DNA from: Acidobacteriaceae bacterium
GTDB lineage: Bacteria; Acidobacteriota; Terriglobia; Terriglobales; Acidobacteriaceae
Direction of reading: 5' to 3'
NCBI GenBank assembly: GCA_030838305.1
Contig: JAUTWY010000559.1
Location: 1-16,332 of the forward strand
Length of the DNA: 16,332 nucleotides
This document shows positions 1 through 6,913 of this stretch, piece by piece; positions within the stretch are counted from its first letter, which is position 1; every line of letters begins with the position of its first letter. The position numbers and the translations under genes are program-made. The notes under the pieces were generated by a model that saw only the letters and a program-made list of their open reading frames with translations, did no database searches and was not told the DNA's origin.

Positions 1-756
1 GTAAGGATTAACCTGCAGAAATTTTTCCGGGTTACGACGGCGATTCTGTTTTTGGTGGCGGCGCAGTTATTAATCTCGGGCTTGCACGAGCTGTCGGAGA
101 GCGGAGTGATTCCTTCGTCCAAACGCGAGATGGCTTTGATTGGCCCGATTGTGCGCAACGATCTGTTCTTCTTTGTGACGGTTCTCGCCCTGGCGGCTTT
201 GATGGTGTTGTTTGACGCAAAACGGCGCGAGCCTGTACCTGCAGCGGCCTCAGCGGCCGAACGCCGGAAGGCGGCTTGGTCGGCGCGCAAAGAACGCATC
301 TGGATGGCATCTGTATATGTCTTTTCCTTTCTTTTTATCGCCATGCTAACCGCGGAGTTTGTGTATGCCAAGAGCAAGAGCGCGCTGTCGCCCGCAACAG
401 AAGTGAGCTTTATGAATGGCCAGGTGACGATTCCGCTGGCACAAGTTTCCGACGGCGACCTGCATCGCTACCAGGCGGAAGAGCATGGCACTCCGATTCG
501 TTTTTGGCTGTACCAAAAGCCGGACGGGAAGATCGCCACAGTTTTTGACGCTTGCCAGATTTGCGGAGCGGTAGGTTTCTATAAATCCGGGACTGGAGTG
601 GTGTGCAAGAACTGCGCGGCCCCGATTAATCCGCAGTCAGTGGGGACGGCGGGAGGCTGTAATCCGATTCCGCTCAAGGCGACTCAAACGGCCGACTCTG
701 TGATTATTCAAGAAGCGGACATCGCGGCCGGCAGCCGCGTGTTCGAGAAACAGTAA
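1..756 (+). CDS. FTR1-like iron permease C-terminus fused to FtrD-type Fe-S membrane domain (5' partial)
   Basis: The frame is open from the first base, so the gene starts outside the window. The visible N-terminus (around nt 10-120: NLQKFFRVTTAILFL, then a helix ending in HELSESGVIP) reads like the last helices of an FTR1/EfeU iron permease. Two more hydrophobic segments follow (about nt 160-215 and 300-375), then a soluble domain of the DUF2318/FtrD-like family. That domain has paired cysteines (CQIC at nt 553-564, CKNC at 604-615) and a GGCNPIP motif near nt 652-672, likely Fe-S or metal ligands. FTR1 proteins move iron across the inner membrane; FtrD-like partners are thought to handle electrons or iron delivery. 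In Campylobacter (Cj1658-Cj1663) permease and DUF2318 protein are separate genes beside two ABC permeases and an ATPase; here they appear fused. The REXXE motifs of FTR1 would lie upstream and cannot be checked. Confidence 0.8.
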   Translation, partial: VRINLQKFFRVTTAILFLVAAQLLISGLHELSESGVIPSSKREMALIGPIVRNDLFFFVTVLALAALMVLFDAKRREPVPAAASAAERRKAAWSARKERIWMASVYVFSFLFIAMLTAEFVYAKSKSALSPATEVSFMNGQVTIPLAQVSDGDLHRYQAEEHGTPIRFWLYQKPDGKIATVFDACQICGAVGFYKSGTGVVCKNCAAPINPQSVGTAGGCNPIPLKATQTADSVIIQEADIAAGSRVFEKQ

Positions 757-759
757 CCG

Positions 760-2025
760 ATGTTTGTCCGTCTGGTCTACGAATCCTTCCGCCGGCAGAA
801 GCGGCGCAAATTGCTGGCGGGCGCGGCCATTACCCTGGGCGTTACTGTGGCGACTGCGATGATCGCAGTTGCGACCGACATTGGGGACAAGATCAATCGT
901 GAGCTCCGAACTATCGGCGCCAACCTTATTATAACTCCGCAAGAAGATACTCTGGATGTGGAAATTGGTGGCGTCAACCTGAAGCCGCCGAGCGATGGCG
1001 CTTTTCTGAATGAAGCTGATCTGCCGAAGATCAAGGGAACGTTCTGGCACAACAACATCACCGGATTTTCCCCCATGTTGCCGGTGAACGTTAACTTGCA
1101 GCACGACGGCAAGACAGAAAACCTTACTTTGCTCGGCACTTATTTTGCGAAACCGATTTCGTTTGGCAAAGAAGAATTCAGGACGGGGGTTCGGTCGACG
1201 CATCCCTGGTGGAAGGTTTCGGGTGCGTGGCCGGATGATTTTTCTCGTGACGTTTTGCTGGGAGAACGGTTGGCGGCGCGGCTTTCCTTTAAGGATGGCG
1301 ACTCCGTTGGTCTTTCAGGGCGGGAGTTGCGGGTCAGCGGAATCCTTTCCACGGGCGGCGCGGAGGACGATGAGGTGGTTGCGCCAATTGCCGTGGCACA
1401 GGAAATTATTGGTAAGCCTGGTGCAGTGAGGCGCGTTTATGTTAGTGCTCTCACTAAGCCTGAAGATGCTTTTGCGCGGCGTGATCCTAGGAGCATGTCT
1501 GGAGCAATCTACGACCGCTGGTACTGCTCGCCGTATCCGCAGTCGATTGCTTTTCAGTTGCAGGAGGCGATTCCCCACTCACACGCAGAGCAAATCCGGC
1601 AGGTAGCGCAGAATGAGGGCGCAGTGCTGACTCGCATCGAGGGTCTGATTTTTCTGGTCACGCTGGCGGCGCTATTTGCATCAGCATTGGCAGTGTCCGC
1701 GGCGATGGCAACGGCAATCTTCGAGCGCCGAGCGGAGGTTGGTCTGATGAAAGCGTTGGGGGCGGGAAGACTGGCGGTGGCATCGGTATTTTTTGCGGAA
1801 GCGACGTTGCTCGCCTTGTTGGGCGGCTTCGTTGGCTTCGTTGCAGGCGGAGCACTGGCGCACCAGATAGGGCGATCTATTTTCAATTCGCAGATCACGA
1901 TTGCGCCGGTGCTTTTCCCCGTAATTCTGGTGATCGCGGTGATCGTTACGTTTGTGGGCAGTGCCGCCGCGATTCGCAAAGCGGTTGAGCTCGACCCGGT
2001 GTTCGCTTTGCGGGGTGAACTATGA
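760..2025 (+). CDS. ABC transporter permease, FtsX/MacB type (iron-uptake cluster)
   Basis: A 421-residue MacB/FtsX-like permease: one N-terminal membrane helix (about 18-38), a large extracytoplasmic domain (about 40-290), and three C-terminal helices (about 296-319, 342-366, 384-404). The FtsX signature region is present (ERRAEVGLMKALGA) and the protein ends in the usual FALRGEL tail. Its start ATG is 3 bases after the stop of the FTR1/FtrD gene, and its stop overlaps the next gene by ATGA, so the three are clearly one transcript. The order (FTR1, DUF2318, permease, permease, ATPase) matches the Campylobacter Cj1658-1663 iron system, which suggests the permease pair energises periplasmic iron handling for the FTR1 protein. 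It shares the LRTIGANLII stretch after the first helix with its downstream neighbour, so the two are likely paralogues. It is not a lipoprotein exporter on present evidence, though the fold is the same. Confidence 0.85.
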   Translation: MFVRLVYESFRRQKRRKLLAGAAITLGVTVATAMIAVATDIGDKINRELRTIGANLIITPQEDTLDVEIGGVNLKPPSDGAFLNEADLPKIKGTFWHNNITGFSPMLPVNVNLQHDGKTENLTLLGTYFAKPISFGKEEFRTGVRSTHPWWKVSGAWPDDFSRDVLLGERLAARLSFKDGDSVGLSGRELRVSGILSTGGAEDDEVVAPIAVAQEIIGKPGAVRRVYVSALTKPEDAFARRDPRSMSGAIYDRWYCSPYPQSIAFQLQEAIPHSHAEQIRQVAQNEGAVLTRIEGLIFLVTLAALFASALAVSAAMATAIFERRAEVGLMKALGAGRLAVASVFFAEATLLALLGGFVGFVAGGALAHQIGRSIFNSQITIAPVLFPVILVIAVIVTFVGSAAAIRKAVELDPVFALRGEL

Positions 2026-3179
2026 AGAGTACTCTAATTAATGTCGCGCAAGATGTGGCCGCCAAGCGGGCGCGGTCGCCCCACACCTCCATGTTTCTTC
2101 GGATGCTGCTCCGCGCCGCCATGCTTCGCCGCGGACGGGCAGCCTCAGCGCTACTTGCCATGGTCGTGGCCGCAGCCGTCGCCACGGCGATGTTGAATCT
2201 CTACGTGGACGTGCAGGCCAAACTACGGCGCGAGTTTCGTAACTATGGAGCCAACATTATCGTCGTGGAAAGGGATGGGACTTCCCTTCCCGCCGACGCA
2301 GTTTCGCAGGCAGAATCGGTGGTCGAGGGACATGGTGTGGTTGCTCCTTTCGCGTTGATAGTCGCTCGCACGAGCGACGGTCAAGCCATTGTGGTTGCAG
2401 GCACGGATTTTGATCGCGTGCGAGAACTGGATCGCTGGTGGTCGGTAAACAACTGGCCGGCGGCGCCTAAAGGAGCGCTAGTCGGCGCGCGCACTGTTCC
2501 GGTTGTCTCGCCGAAGAATCAGCCTTTCGACCTTAGCTTTCAAGGACACACCATTCACCTGACACCGGCCGGGACCGTGCAGACTGGTTCCGCAGAGGAC
2601 AGTCGCATCTATCTTGCTCTAGCGGATTTTGTTTCCTGGACGGGAGTTCAGCCTTCTACCGTGGAGGTGGCAGCGACGGGCACGCCTGAAGAAATCACGG
2701 CGATCATGCATCGCCTGGAGCAGGCGATTCCAGCGGCCGAGGTACGGCCGGTCCGGCAAATCATGGAAGGCGAGGCGCGTGTTTTGGGCAAGACTCGTGC
2801 GACGCTGCTGGCTGCCAGCGCGCTGATCATCTTGACCGCTGCGCTGTGCGTGCTCTCCACGCTAATGGGATGGGTTTTCGACCGTCGGCGGGACTTCGCA
2901 ATTATGAAGGCGCTGGGCGCTTCGGACCACCTACTGAATGGATTCTTCGCCGCGGAAGCGGCGGCTCTGGGGGCGACCGGCGCCTTGATCGGATTTGTTC
3001 TCGGCATCGGCATCGCAGCCTGGATTGGCCGGGTGAACTTCCATGCTCCCGTGATGCCACGTTTCAGTGTCCTGCCATTTGTGTTGGCTGGTAGCATGGC
3101 AGTAACGCTGCTTGCGGCCATTTTGCCGATCTCACTGTTGCGGCGGGTGCAGCCGGCCGGCATCCTGAGGGGAGAGTGA
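2022..3179 (+). CDS. Second ABC transporter permease, FtsX/MacB type
   Basis: A 385-residue paralogue of the preceding permease. A cytoplasmic N-terminal tail of about 38 residues precedes the first helix (about 39-60). An extracytoplasmic domain of about 200 residues follows, then three C-terminal helices (about 260-283, 307-333, 349-373) with the FtsX-type loop DRRRDFAIMKALGA and terminal GILRGE. The start is set by the ATGA overlap with the upstream stop, which implies translational coupling and roughly equal dosage, as expected for a heterodimeric permease. The shared GANII motif just after helix 1 supports common descent with the first permease. Corresponds by order to Cj1662 of the Campylobacter iron cluster. 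Substrate assignment rests on neighbours, not on this sequence. Confidence 0.85.
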   Translation: MKSTLINVAQDVAAKRARSPHTSMFLRMLLRAAMLRRGRAASALLAMVVAAAVATAMLNLYVDVQAKLRREFRNYGANIIVVERDGTSLPADAVSQAESVVEGHGVVAPFALIVARTSDGQAIVVAGTDFDRVRELDRWWSVNNWPAAPKGALVGARTVPVVSPKNQPFDLSFQGHTIHLTPAGTVQTGSAEDSRIYLALADFVSWTGVQPSTVEVAATGTPEEITAIMHRLEQAIPAAEVRPVRQIMEGEARVLGKTRATLLAASALIILTAALCVLSTLMGWVFDRRRDFAIMKALGASDHLLNGFFAAEAAALGATGALIGFVLGIGIAAWIGRVNFHAPVMPRFSVLPFVLAGSMAVTLLAAILPISLLRRVQPAGILRGE

Positions 3180-3180
3180 G

Positions 3181-4434
3181 ATGATTCAGATCAAAGACGT
3201 CACCAAACTCTACCCCGCCAAGGCTGCGGGAAATGAGAATGGAAAAGAAAGTCAGAGTAGCGCCATCCATGCCCTGGATCACATCTCGCTGCACGTCGCG
3301 CAGGGTGAATGGCTTTCGATTATGGGGCCGTCCGGATCGGGCAAATCGACACTAGTGAATCTGATTGGCTGCCTTGACCGGCCTACCTCCGGAGAAATTT
3401 GGCTTGACGGTCAGAATGTTTCCGGCATTTCCTCCAACGACTTGAATCGCGTGCGCGCTGAAAAGGTTGGATTCATCTTCCAGCAATTTCATCTCATTCC
3501 CTTTCTCACTGCGGTGGAGAACGTGATGCTGGCGCAGTATTTCCACAGCATGACGGATGAGAAAGAAGCGATTGACGCGCTGACGCGTGTGGGTCTTGGC
3601 GACCGGGCGCATCACTTGCCGTCGCAGCTTTCGGGCGGCGAGCAACAACGCGTCTGCATTGCGAGGGCGCTGATTAACGATCCGAAGATTATTCTGGCCG
3701 ATGAACCCACGGGAAATTTGGACGCGGTCAATGAAGAAATCGTGCTGCGCCTGCTGCGCGAATTTCATCAGCAGGGGCGGACCATCGTAATGGTGACGCA
3801 CGATCCCGTGGTGGCGCGACTGGCCGATCGCCGCATTGAATTCCATCATGGCAAGATCGAGTCGCAGGAAGTTTTTGCGATGGCTGACGAAGAACAGTTC
3901 GATGAGGTCCTGGAAGAGCTTTGGGTGCTCGAAGAACATGGCGAGATTGCTGAAGTCGAGCGGATGGAAGTCCATGGCGCGCTGCCCGTCAGCCTGGCGA
4001 TTGAAAAGATGATTCAGATGGGACTGGTGATTTCCGATCCGCATCCACCGATGGCGCACGGGCACAAGCCTTTTGTGAATCCGTGTCACGATGCGCTAAA
4101 GCCGGTGGCCGCCTCGGTTGGGGATGGCACCATGATCGTGGAATTCACGCCGCGCGGACGGGAGCGAGCCGGCAACATCATCCGGCGCCATCGTTTGGCG
4201 GAGCGCTTGTTTACCGACAGCCTGGCGATGGACAGTGAATCTGAAATTGAGCAGCAGGCTTGTAAATTCGAGCACATTCTTTCCCCCGAGGCGACGGACA
4301 AGATCTGCACTTTCCTTGGGCATCCCCGGACCTGCCCGCATGGCGCGCCGATTCCTCGGGGAGCGTGTTGCGGAAGAGGTTCAGAGTTGACTGGGTCAAC
4401 CATCTCTCGCGCTAGTGTCAGAAAACAGGCATAG
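3181..4434 (+). CDS. ABC ATPase fused to a DtxR/MntR-like metal-sensor module
   Basis: 417 residues, against about 225 for a normal MacB/LolD-type ATPase. Residues 1-226 are a complete ABC cassette: Walker A GPSGSGKST (49-57), Q-loop FQQFHLIP (100-107), signature LSGGEQQR (150-157), Walker B IILADEPT (170-177), D-loop NLD (179-181), switch His207. Residues 234-397 resemble a whole DtxR-family repressor: an acidic first helix and a loose winged-helix region (240-330, with FTPRGRERA at 322-330), then the dimer/metal domain RRHRLAERLF (335-344), ACKFEHIL (360-367) and CPHGAPIP (385-392). By eye His337, Glu341, Cys361, Glu364 and His365 align with DtxR His79, Glu83, Cys102, Glu105 and His106; the Met10 and His98 positions appear to be Glu242 and Glu357. 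The start has a GAGGGGAG Shine-Dalgarno at 3167-3174 and lies one base after the permease stop. I infer that the sensor gates ATP hydrolysis by metal, or that it also binds DNA. The last 20 residues match nothing I know. Confidence 0.88.
   Translation: MIQIKDVTKLYPAKAAGNENGKESQSSAIHALDHISLHVAQGEWLSIMGPSGSGKSTLVNLIGCLDRPTSGEIWLDGQNVSGISSNDLNRVRAEKVGFIFQQFHLIPFLTAVENVMLAQYFHSMTDEKEAIDALTRVGLGDRAHHLPSQLSGGEQQRVCIARALINDPKIILADEPTGNLDAVNEEIVLRLLREFHQQGRTIVMVTHDPVVARLADRRIEFHHGKIESQEVFAMADEEQFDEVLEELWVLEEHGEIAEVERMEVHGALPVSLAIEKMIQMGLVISDPHPPMAHGHKPFVNPCHDALKPVAASVGDGTMIVEFTPRGRERAGNIIRRHRLAERLFTDSLAMDSESEIEQQACKFEHILSPEATDKICTFLGHPRTCPHGAPIPRGACCGRGSELTGSTISRASVRKQA
3866..3882 (+). promoter_or_regulatory. 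Possible internal ribosome binding site and ATG at the ATPase/DtxR boundary
   Basis: Inside the ATPase-DtxR gene an AGGAAG (3866-3871) lies 8 bases before an in-frame ATG (3880). Translation from it would give a 184-residue protein starting MADEEQFDEVLEELW, which is how a free-standing DtxR/MntR repressor begins. It may be a relic of two ancestral genes or a working second start. Seen in sequence; use of the site is inferred. Confidence 0.4.
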
Positions 4435-4508
4435 AGGTTTTCACGAACATTTCTGGTCATCGGCCTAAGCATTCCGCACTGCTATGATCGGGATGCGATC
4501 CGGCGACT

Positions 4509-5336
4509 ATGACTACACGGCGTCCCACCATCGGGGTATTTGATTCCGGCTTTGGCGGGCTTACCGTCCTTAAAGCTTTACTTGAACTTATTCCGGATGC
4601 CGATTATGCCTACTTTGGAGATACGGCGCGGCTTCCCTACGGCTCGAAATCTGTGGAGACGGTGGCGCGCTATGCCGTGGAGGCTGCCCACTTCCTCGAA
4701 AACAACGGATCTGCATTGCTGGTTATCGCCTGCAACACTGCCACGGCACTCGCTCTGGATTCGATCACGGCCGCAGCTCATGTGCCGGTGGTAGGAGTGA
4801 TAGAGCCCGGAGCTGAGGCGGCCGATTCGGTAAGCAAAAACAAGAAAGTCGTGGTGATTGGTACCGAAGCTACGGTGAGTAGCCACGCTTACCGGAAAGC
4901 GCTTGAGGCCAGAGACCTTCATGTGCGGGAGAAAGCATGTCCGCTGCTGGTACCTCTGGTTGAAGAGGGCTGGGTCGAGCATCCGGTGACCGAGCAGGTC
5001 GCTCGCATCTACTTAGGCGAAGCGTTTGGCGAGGGCTTCCAAGACGCGGACGTTCTGGTTCTGGGGTGCACGCACTATCCCCTTCTGAAGGCTTTGCTGC
5101 ATCGCGTCGTTCCGCCGCATGTGAGCATTGTGGATTCGGCTGAATCCACGGGGCGAGCTGTTGTCGCGCATTTAGAGAATCTGCTGCCGCCAACACCCGG
5201 GATGCCTGAGGAACGCCGGGCTCGACCGCGTGTCCGATTCTTCGCTACCGATTCTGAGGATAAATTCCGACGCCTGGGTGCTCGCTTTCTGGGGCATGCC
5301 ATTGATGCCGTGCAACATGTGGATCTGAAGGAATAG
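4509..5336 (+). CDS. murI: Glutamate racemase
   Basis: Interconverts L- and D-glutamate in the cytoplasm, supplying D-Glu for peptidoglycan; cofactor-independent with two catalytic cysteines. The 275-residue protein has the family landmarks: IGVFDSGFGGLTVL (8-21), DTARLPYG (38-45), first catalytic Cys in ACNTATA (Cys75), and second in LGCTHYPLL (Cys187, followed by Thr and the conserved His189). Length is typical. ATG 4509 is chosen because it sits just before the conserved first strand; no good Shine-Dalgarno is visible. A TATGAT at 4483-4488 could be a -10 element, but I see no convincing -35. It is 74 bases after the iron operon on the same strand with no terminator between, so read-through is possible, but no functional tie is implied. 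Confidence 0.95.
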   Translation: MTTRRPTIGVFDSGFGGLTVLKALLELIPDADYAYFGDTARLPYGSKSVETVARYAVEAAHFLENNGSALLVIACNTATALALDSITAAAHVPVVGVIEPGAEAADSVSKNKKVVVIGTEATVSSHAYRKALEARDLHVREKACPLLVPLVEEGWVEHPVTEQVARIYLGEAFGEGFQDADVLVLGCTHYPLLKALLHRVVPPHVSIVDSAESTGRAVVAHLENLLPPTPGMPEERRARPRVRFFATDSEDKFRRLGARFLGHAIDAVQHVDLKE

Positions 5337-5354
5337 CAGCACTTGAAGGAATAG
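5326..5354 (+). repeat. Short tandem duplication over the murI stop codon
   Basis: TGAAGGAATAG occurs at 5326-5336 and again at 5344-5354, an 18-base offset. The first copy contains the murI stop. The second is non-coding, so the pattern looks like a small slippage duplication of the gene end. Confidence 0.5.
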
Positions 5355-5431
5355 AAATCATCTGAACGAGCAGCAAGTCTCCGCCTTGCCCGCCTCAGTC
5401 CCCTTTGTTCCCATCCATCAACCGTAAAAAC

Positions 5432-5482
5432 CTTACAGGAAATTTACAGACTATTGACATTGCCCTGGAACACCTTAAGTAT
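5432..5482 (+). promoter_or_regulatory. Promoter of the ferritin-like gene with phased TTnACA repeats
   Basis: TTGACA (5454-5459) is a perfect -35 box; TAAGTA at 5476-5481 with a 16-base spacer is the best -10, with TATCAT (5480-5485) as an alternative. Two similar hexamers lie upstream, CTTACA (5432-5437) and TTTACA (5443-5448). Each is exactly 11 bases from the next, so the three are one helical turn apart and the third is the -35 itself. Such phased hexamers are typical of OmpR/PhoB-type regulator sites. The regulator is unknown. Confidence 0.5.
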
Positions 5483-5512
5483 CATACCCGCCGTTGCTGG
5501 CAACCTTCTTGC

Positions 5513-5525
5513 TTGTTCCGAACAA
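5513..5525. promoter_or_regulatory. 13-base palindrome in the ferritin-like gene leader
   Basis: TTGTTC-C-GAACAA is a perfect inverted repeat with a one-base centre. It lies about 35 bases downstream of the predicted -10 and upstream of the ribosome site, where a repressor operator could sit. No known consensus is claimed. Confidence 0.35.
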
Positions 5526-5572
5526 ACCCCCTGTGAAGACTCCAGCCGTACTTTACTTCAAAGGAGAACAAC

Positions 5573-6691
5573 GTGAAGAACCTACTGAATGGAATCAAGC
5601 GAACCTCGAACCGCCGCTCTTTCATGAAGAGAAGCATTGTTGCGGCGGGAGCCGTAACCGTGGGATCCGCCCTATTCGGCCACGAACTGCCTGCGTTTGC
5701 GGAGGAAAAAAGCGGCCGGCTAACGAGGGGAGACGCCGCAATCCTGCGATTTCTGGCCGCGGCGGAAATCCTGGAGACCGATCTGTGGCAGCAGTACAAC
5801 GAACTCGGGGGCATTCAAGATCAGGAAGTGCCGGGCGGAAGCGGAAATCCTACCTACACCGCTGCACTCTCTGTCCTCGATGGCGATATGGCGCAGTACA
5901 TTCACGACAATACTGAAGACGAGTTCACGCATCAGAACTTCATTAACGCTTACCTGGCTGCGAAGGGCGCGGACACCGTCCATCTGGATCACTTTCGTAC
6001 GCTGCCCAGTAGTAAGGCGACCGGCGCTCAGCAAATCGGACGGCTGACAAATCTCATGCAGCTTACGGTCGACACCAGTTGGTGGACTAGATACCGCGCG
6101 CGCACCAAGAATCCTGATCTTGATCCCCACTTCAACTTTCCTCAGGCAGTTCCTGGTTTAGCGGCCGGACAGTTTCCCGCAATTCCGAGGACTGACGACG
6201 ACCTGTCTCCCGACAAGCACATCCAGGCGATCGCCAACACCGCGGGCTTTCACTTCGGAACCATTGAGCAGGGCGGCACCAGCCTCTACCCATCTCTGGC
6301 GCAGCGCGTCACCGATACAGAGGTGCTGCGAATCTTGTTGAGCATTGGACCTACTGAGGCCTTCCATTTTCAGACTTGGCAGGACAAAGCGGGCAACGCG
6401 CCGGCTCTCACCGATCCGACGAATGGGTTGGTCTTCCCGGATCTGAATGCTCCTCCCTTTGGTGGAGAGAACTTCCAGACCAACCTGATCATGCCCGAGC
6501 CAGTTCCCTTCCTCAGCCGTAAATTTCCGGTGTGCTCAATTATTCGTCCTACCCAGACCAGAGGGGCTGCCATGGGCGCGGTGAAAGCGCTCACCGACGA
6601 TGGACTGTTCATCGGTCAATCGCCGGAGTTCTTCGCGCTGCTCCGCGATCTGGCGGAAGACGCGGATGAGGCCAGACGCGCGCGTGACTGA
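5573..6691 (+). CDS. Tat-exported ferritin-like diiron protein
   Basis: 372 residues. The N-terminus has a twin-arginine signal: NRRSFMKR (13-20), a hydrophobic stretch (about 22-35) and a likely cleavage after AFA (41-43), so the protein should be folded in the cytoplasm and exported. The mature part resembles the Ferritin_2 (PF13668) family. Candidate diiron ligands follow the E...ExxH...E...ExxH pattern: Glu65 or Glu68, Glu117/His120 in DEFTHQ, Glu232 in IEQGG, Glu262/His265 in TEAFH. Export after folding fits a protein that binds its metal inside the cell. The start is GTG 5573, supported by AAGGAG at 5561-5566 with a 6-base spacer. It has its own promoter upstream and terminator downstream, so it is monocistronic. 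Enzymatic function, storage or oxidation of iron, cannot be told from sequence; members of this family are often stress-linked and poorly characterised. Confidence 0.82.
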   Translation: MKNLLNGIKRTSNRRSFMKRSIVAAGAVTVGSALFGHELPAFAEEKSGRLTRGDAAILRFLAAAEILETDLWQQYNELGGIQDQEVPGGSGNPTYTAALSVLDGDMAQYIHDNTEDEFTHQNFINAYLAAKGADTVHLDHFRTLPSSKATGAQQIGRLTNLMQLTVDTSWWTRYRARTKNPDLDPHFNFPQAVPGLAAGQFPAIPRTDDDLSPDKHIQAIANTAGFHFGTIEQGGTSLYPSLAQRVTDTEVLRILLSIGPTEAFHFQTWQDKAGNAPALTDPTNGLVFPDLNAPPFGGENFQTNLIMPEPVPFLSRKFPVCSIIRPTQTRGAAMGAVKALTDDGLFIGQSPEFFALLRDLAEDADEARRARD

Positions 6692-6725
6692 ATCGACAGT
6701 ACGGATTTTGATGAATTGCTTTTTT

Positions 6726-6761
6726 GCCTGCCGACATGCGGTGATCGGCAGGCAGTTTTTT
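6726..6761 (+). terminator. Rho-independent terminator of the ferritin-like gene
   Basis: A perfect 9-base-pair stem (GCCTGCCGA at 6726-6734 with TCGGCAGGC at 6745-6753) and 10-base loop are followed by AG and six T (6756-6761). On the other strand the stem is followed by A, so it ends only plus-strand transcription. Confidence 0.85.
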
Positions 6762-6868
6762 GTTCCCGTCCTTATTCGTCCGCGGAAGGAGCGCCTGCAC
6801 ACGCGAAGCCAGCCGAGCGGTTCGACCTGTCCAGGCCAAGGAGCCGGATCCACAACAGGCAAAAGCAG

Positions 6869-6906
6869 GTTCCTCACCGGGATGGGCGCCCGGTTCGAAA
6901 TGACGG
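6869..6906. repeat. Possible dispersed intergenic element with hairpin
   Basis: Reading the minus strand, this piece runs from GTCATTTCGAAC through a hairpin (ACCGGG 6876-6881 with CCCGGT 6889-6894 on the plus strand) to GTGAGGAACC. That layout resembles short elements scattered between genes in acidobacterial and related genomes. Only one copy is in the window, so the call cannot be tested here. The rest of the 222 bases between the two converging genes shows nothing apart from the terminator. Confidence 0.3.
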
Positions 6907-6913
6907 GAAAGAA

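Noticed and set aside
637..1203. Long minus-strand frame (188 codons) across the permease gene
   Set aside because: Shadow of the plus-strand genes; composition is Arg/His-rich with no domain, and it crosses two clearly coding frames.
3352..4089. Minus-strand frame of 245 codons over the ATPase gene
   Set aside because: The plus strand carries all ABC motifs here; the opposite frame resembles no protein.
4460..4488. murI promoter
   Set aside because: TATGAT at 4483-4488 is plausible, but no -35 at the right distance was convincing; not listed as a feature.
5513..5525. LexA box reading of the GAAC/GTTC palindrome
   Set aside because: Half-site order and spacing do not match known LexA consensus; kept only as an unassigned palindrome.
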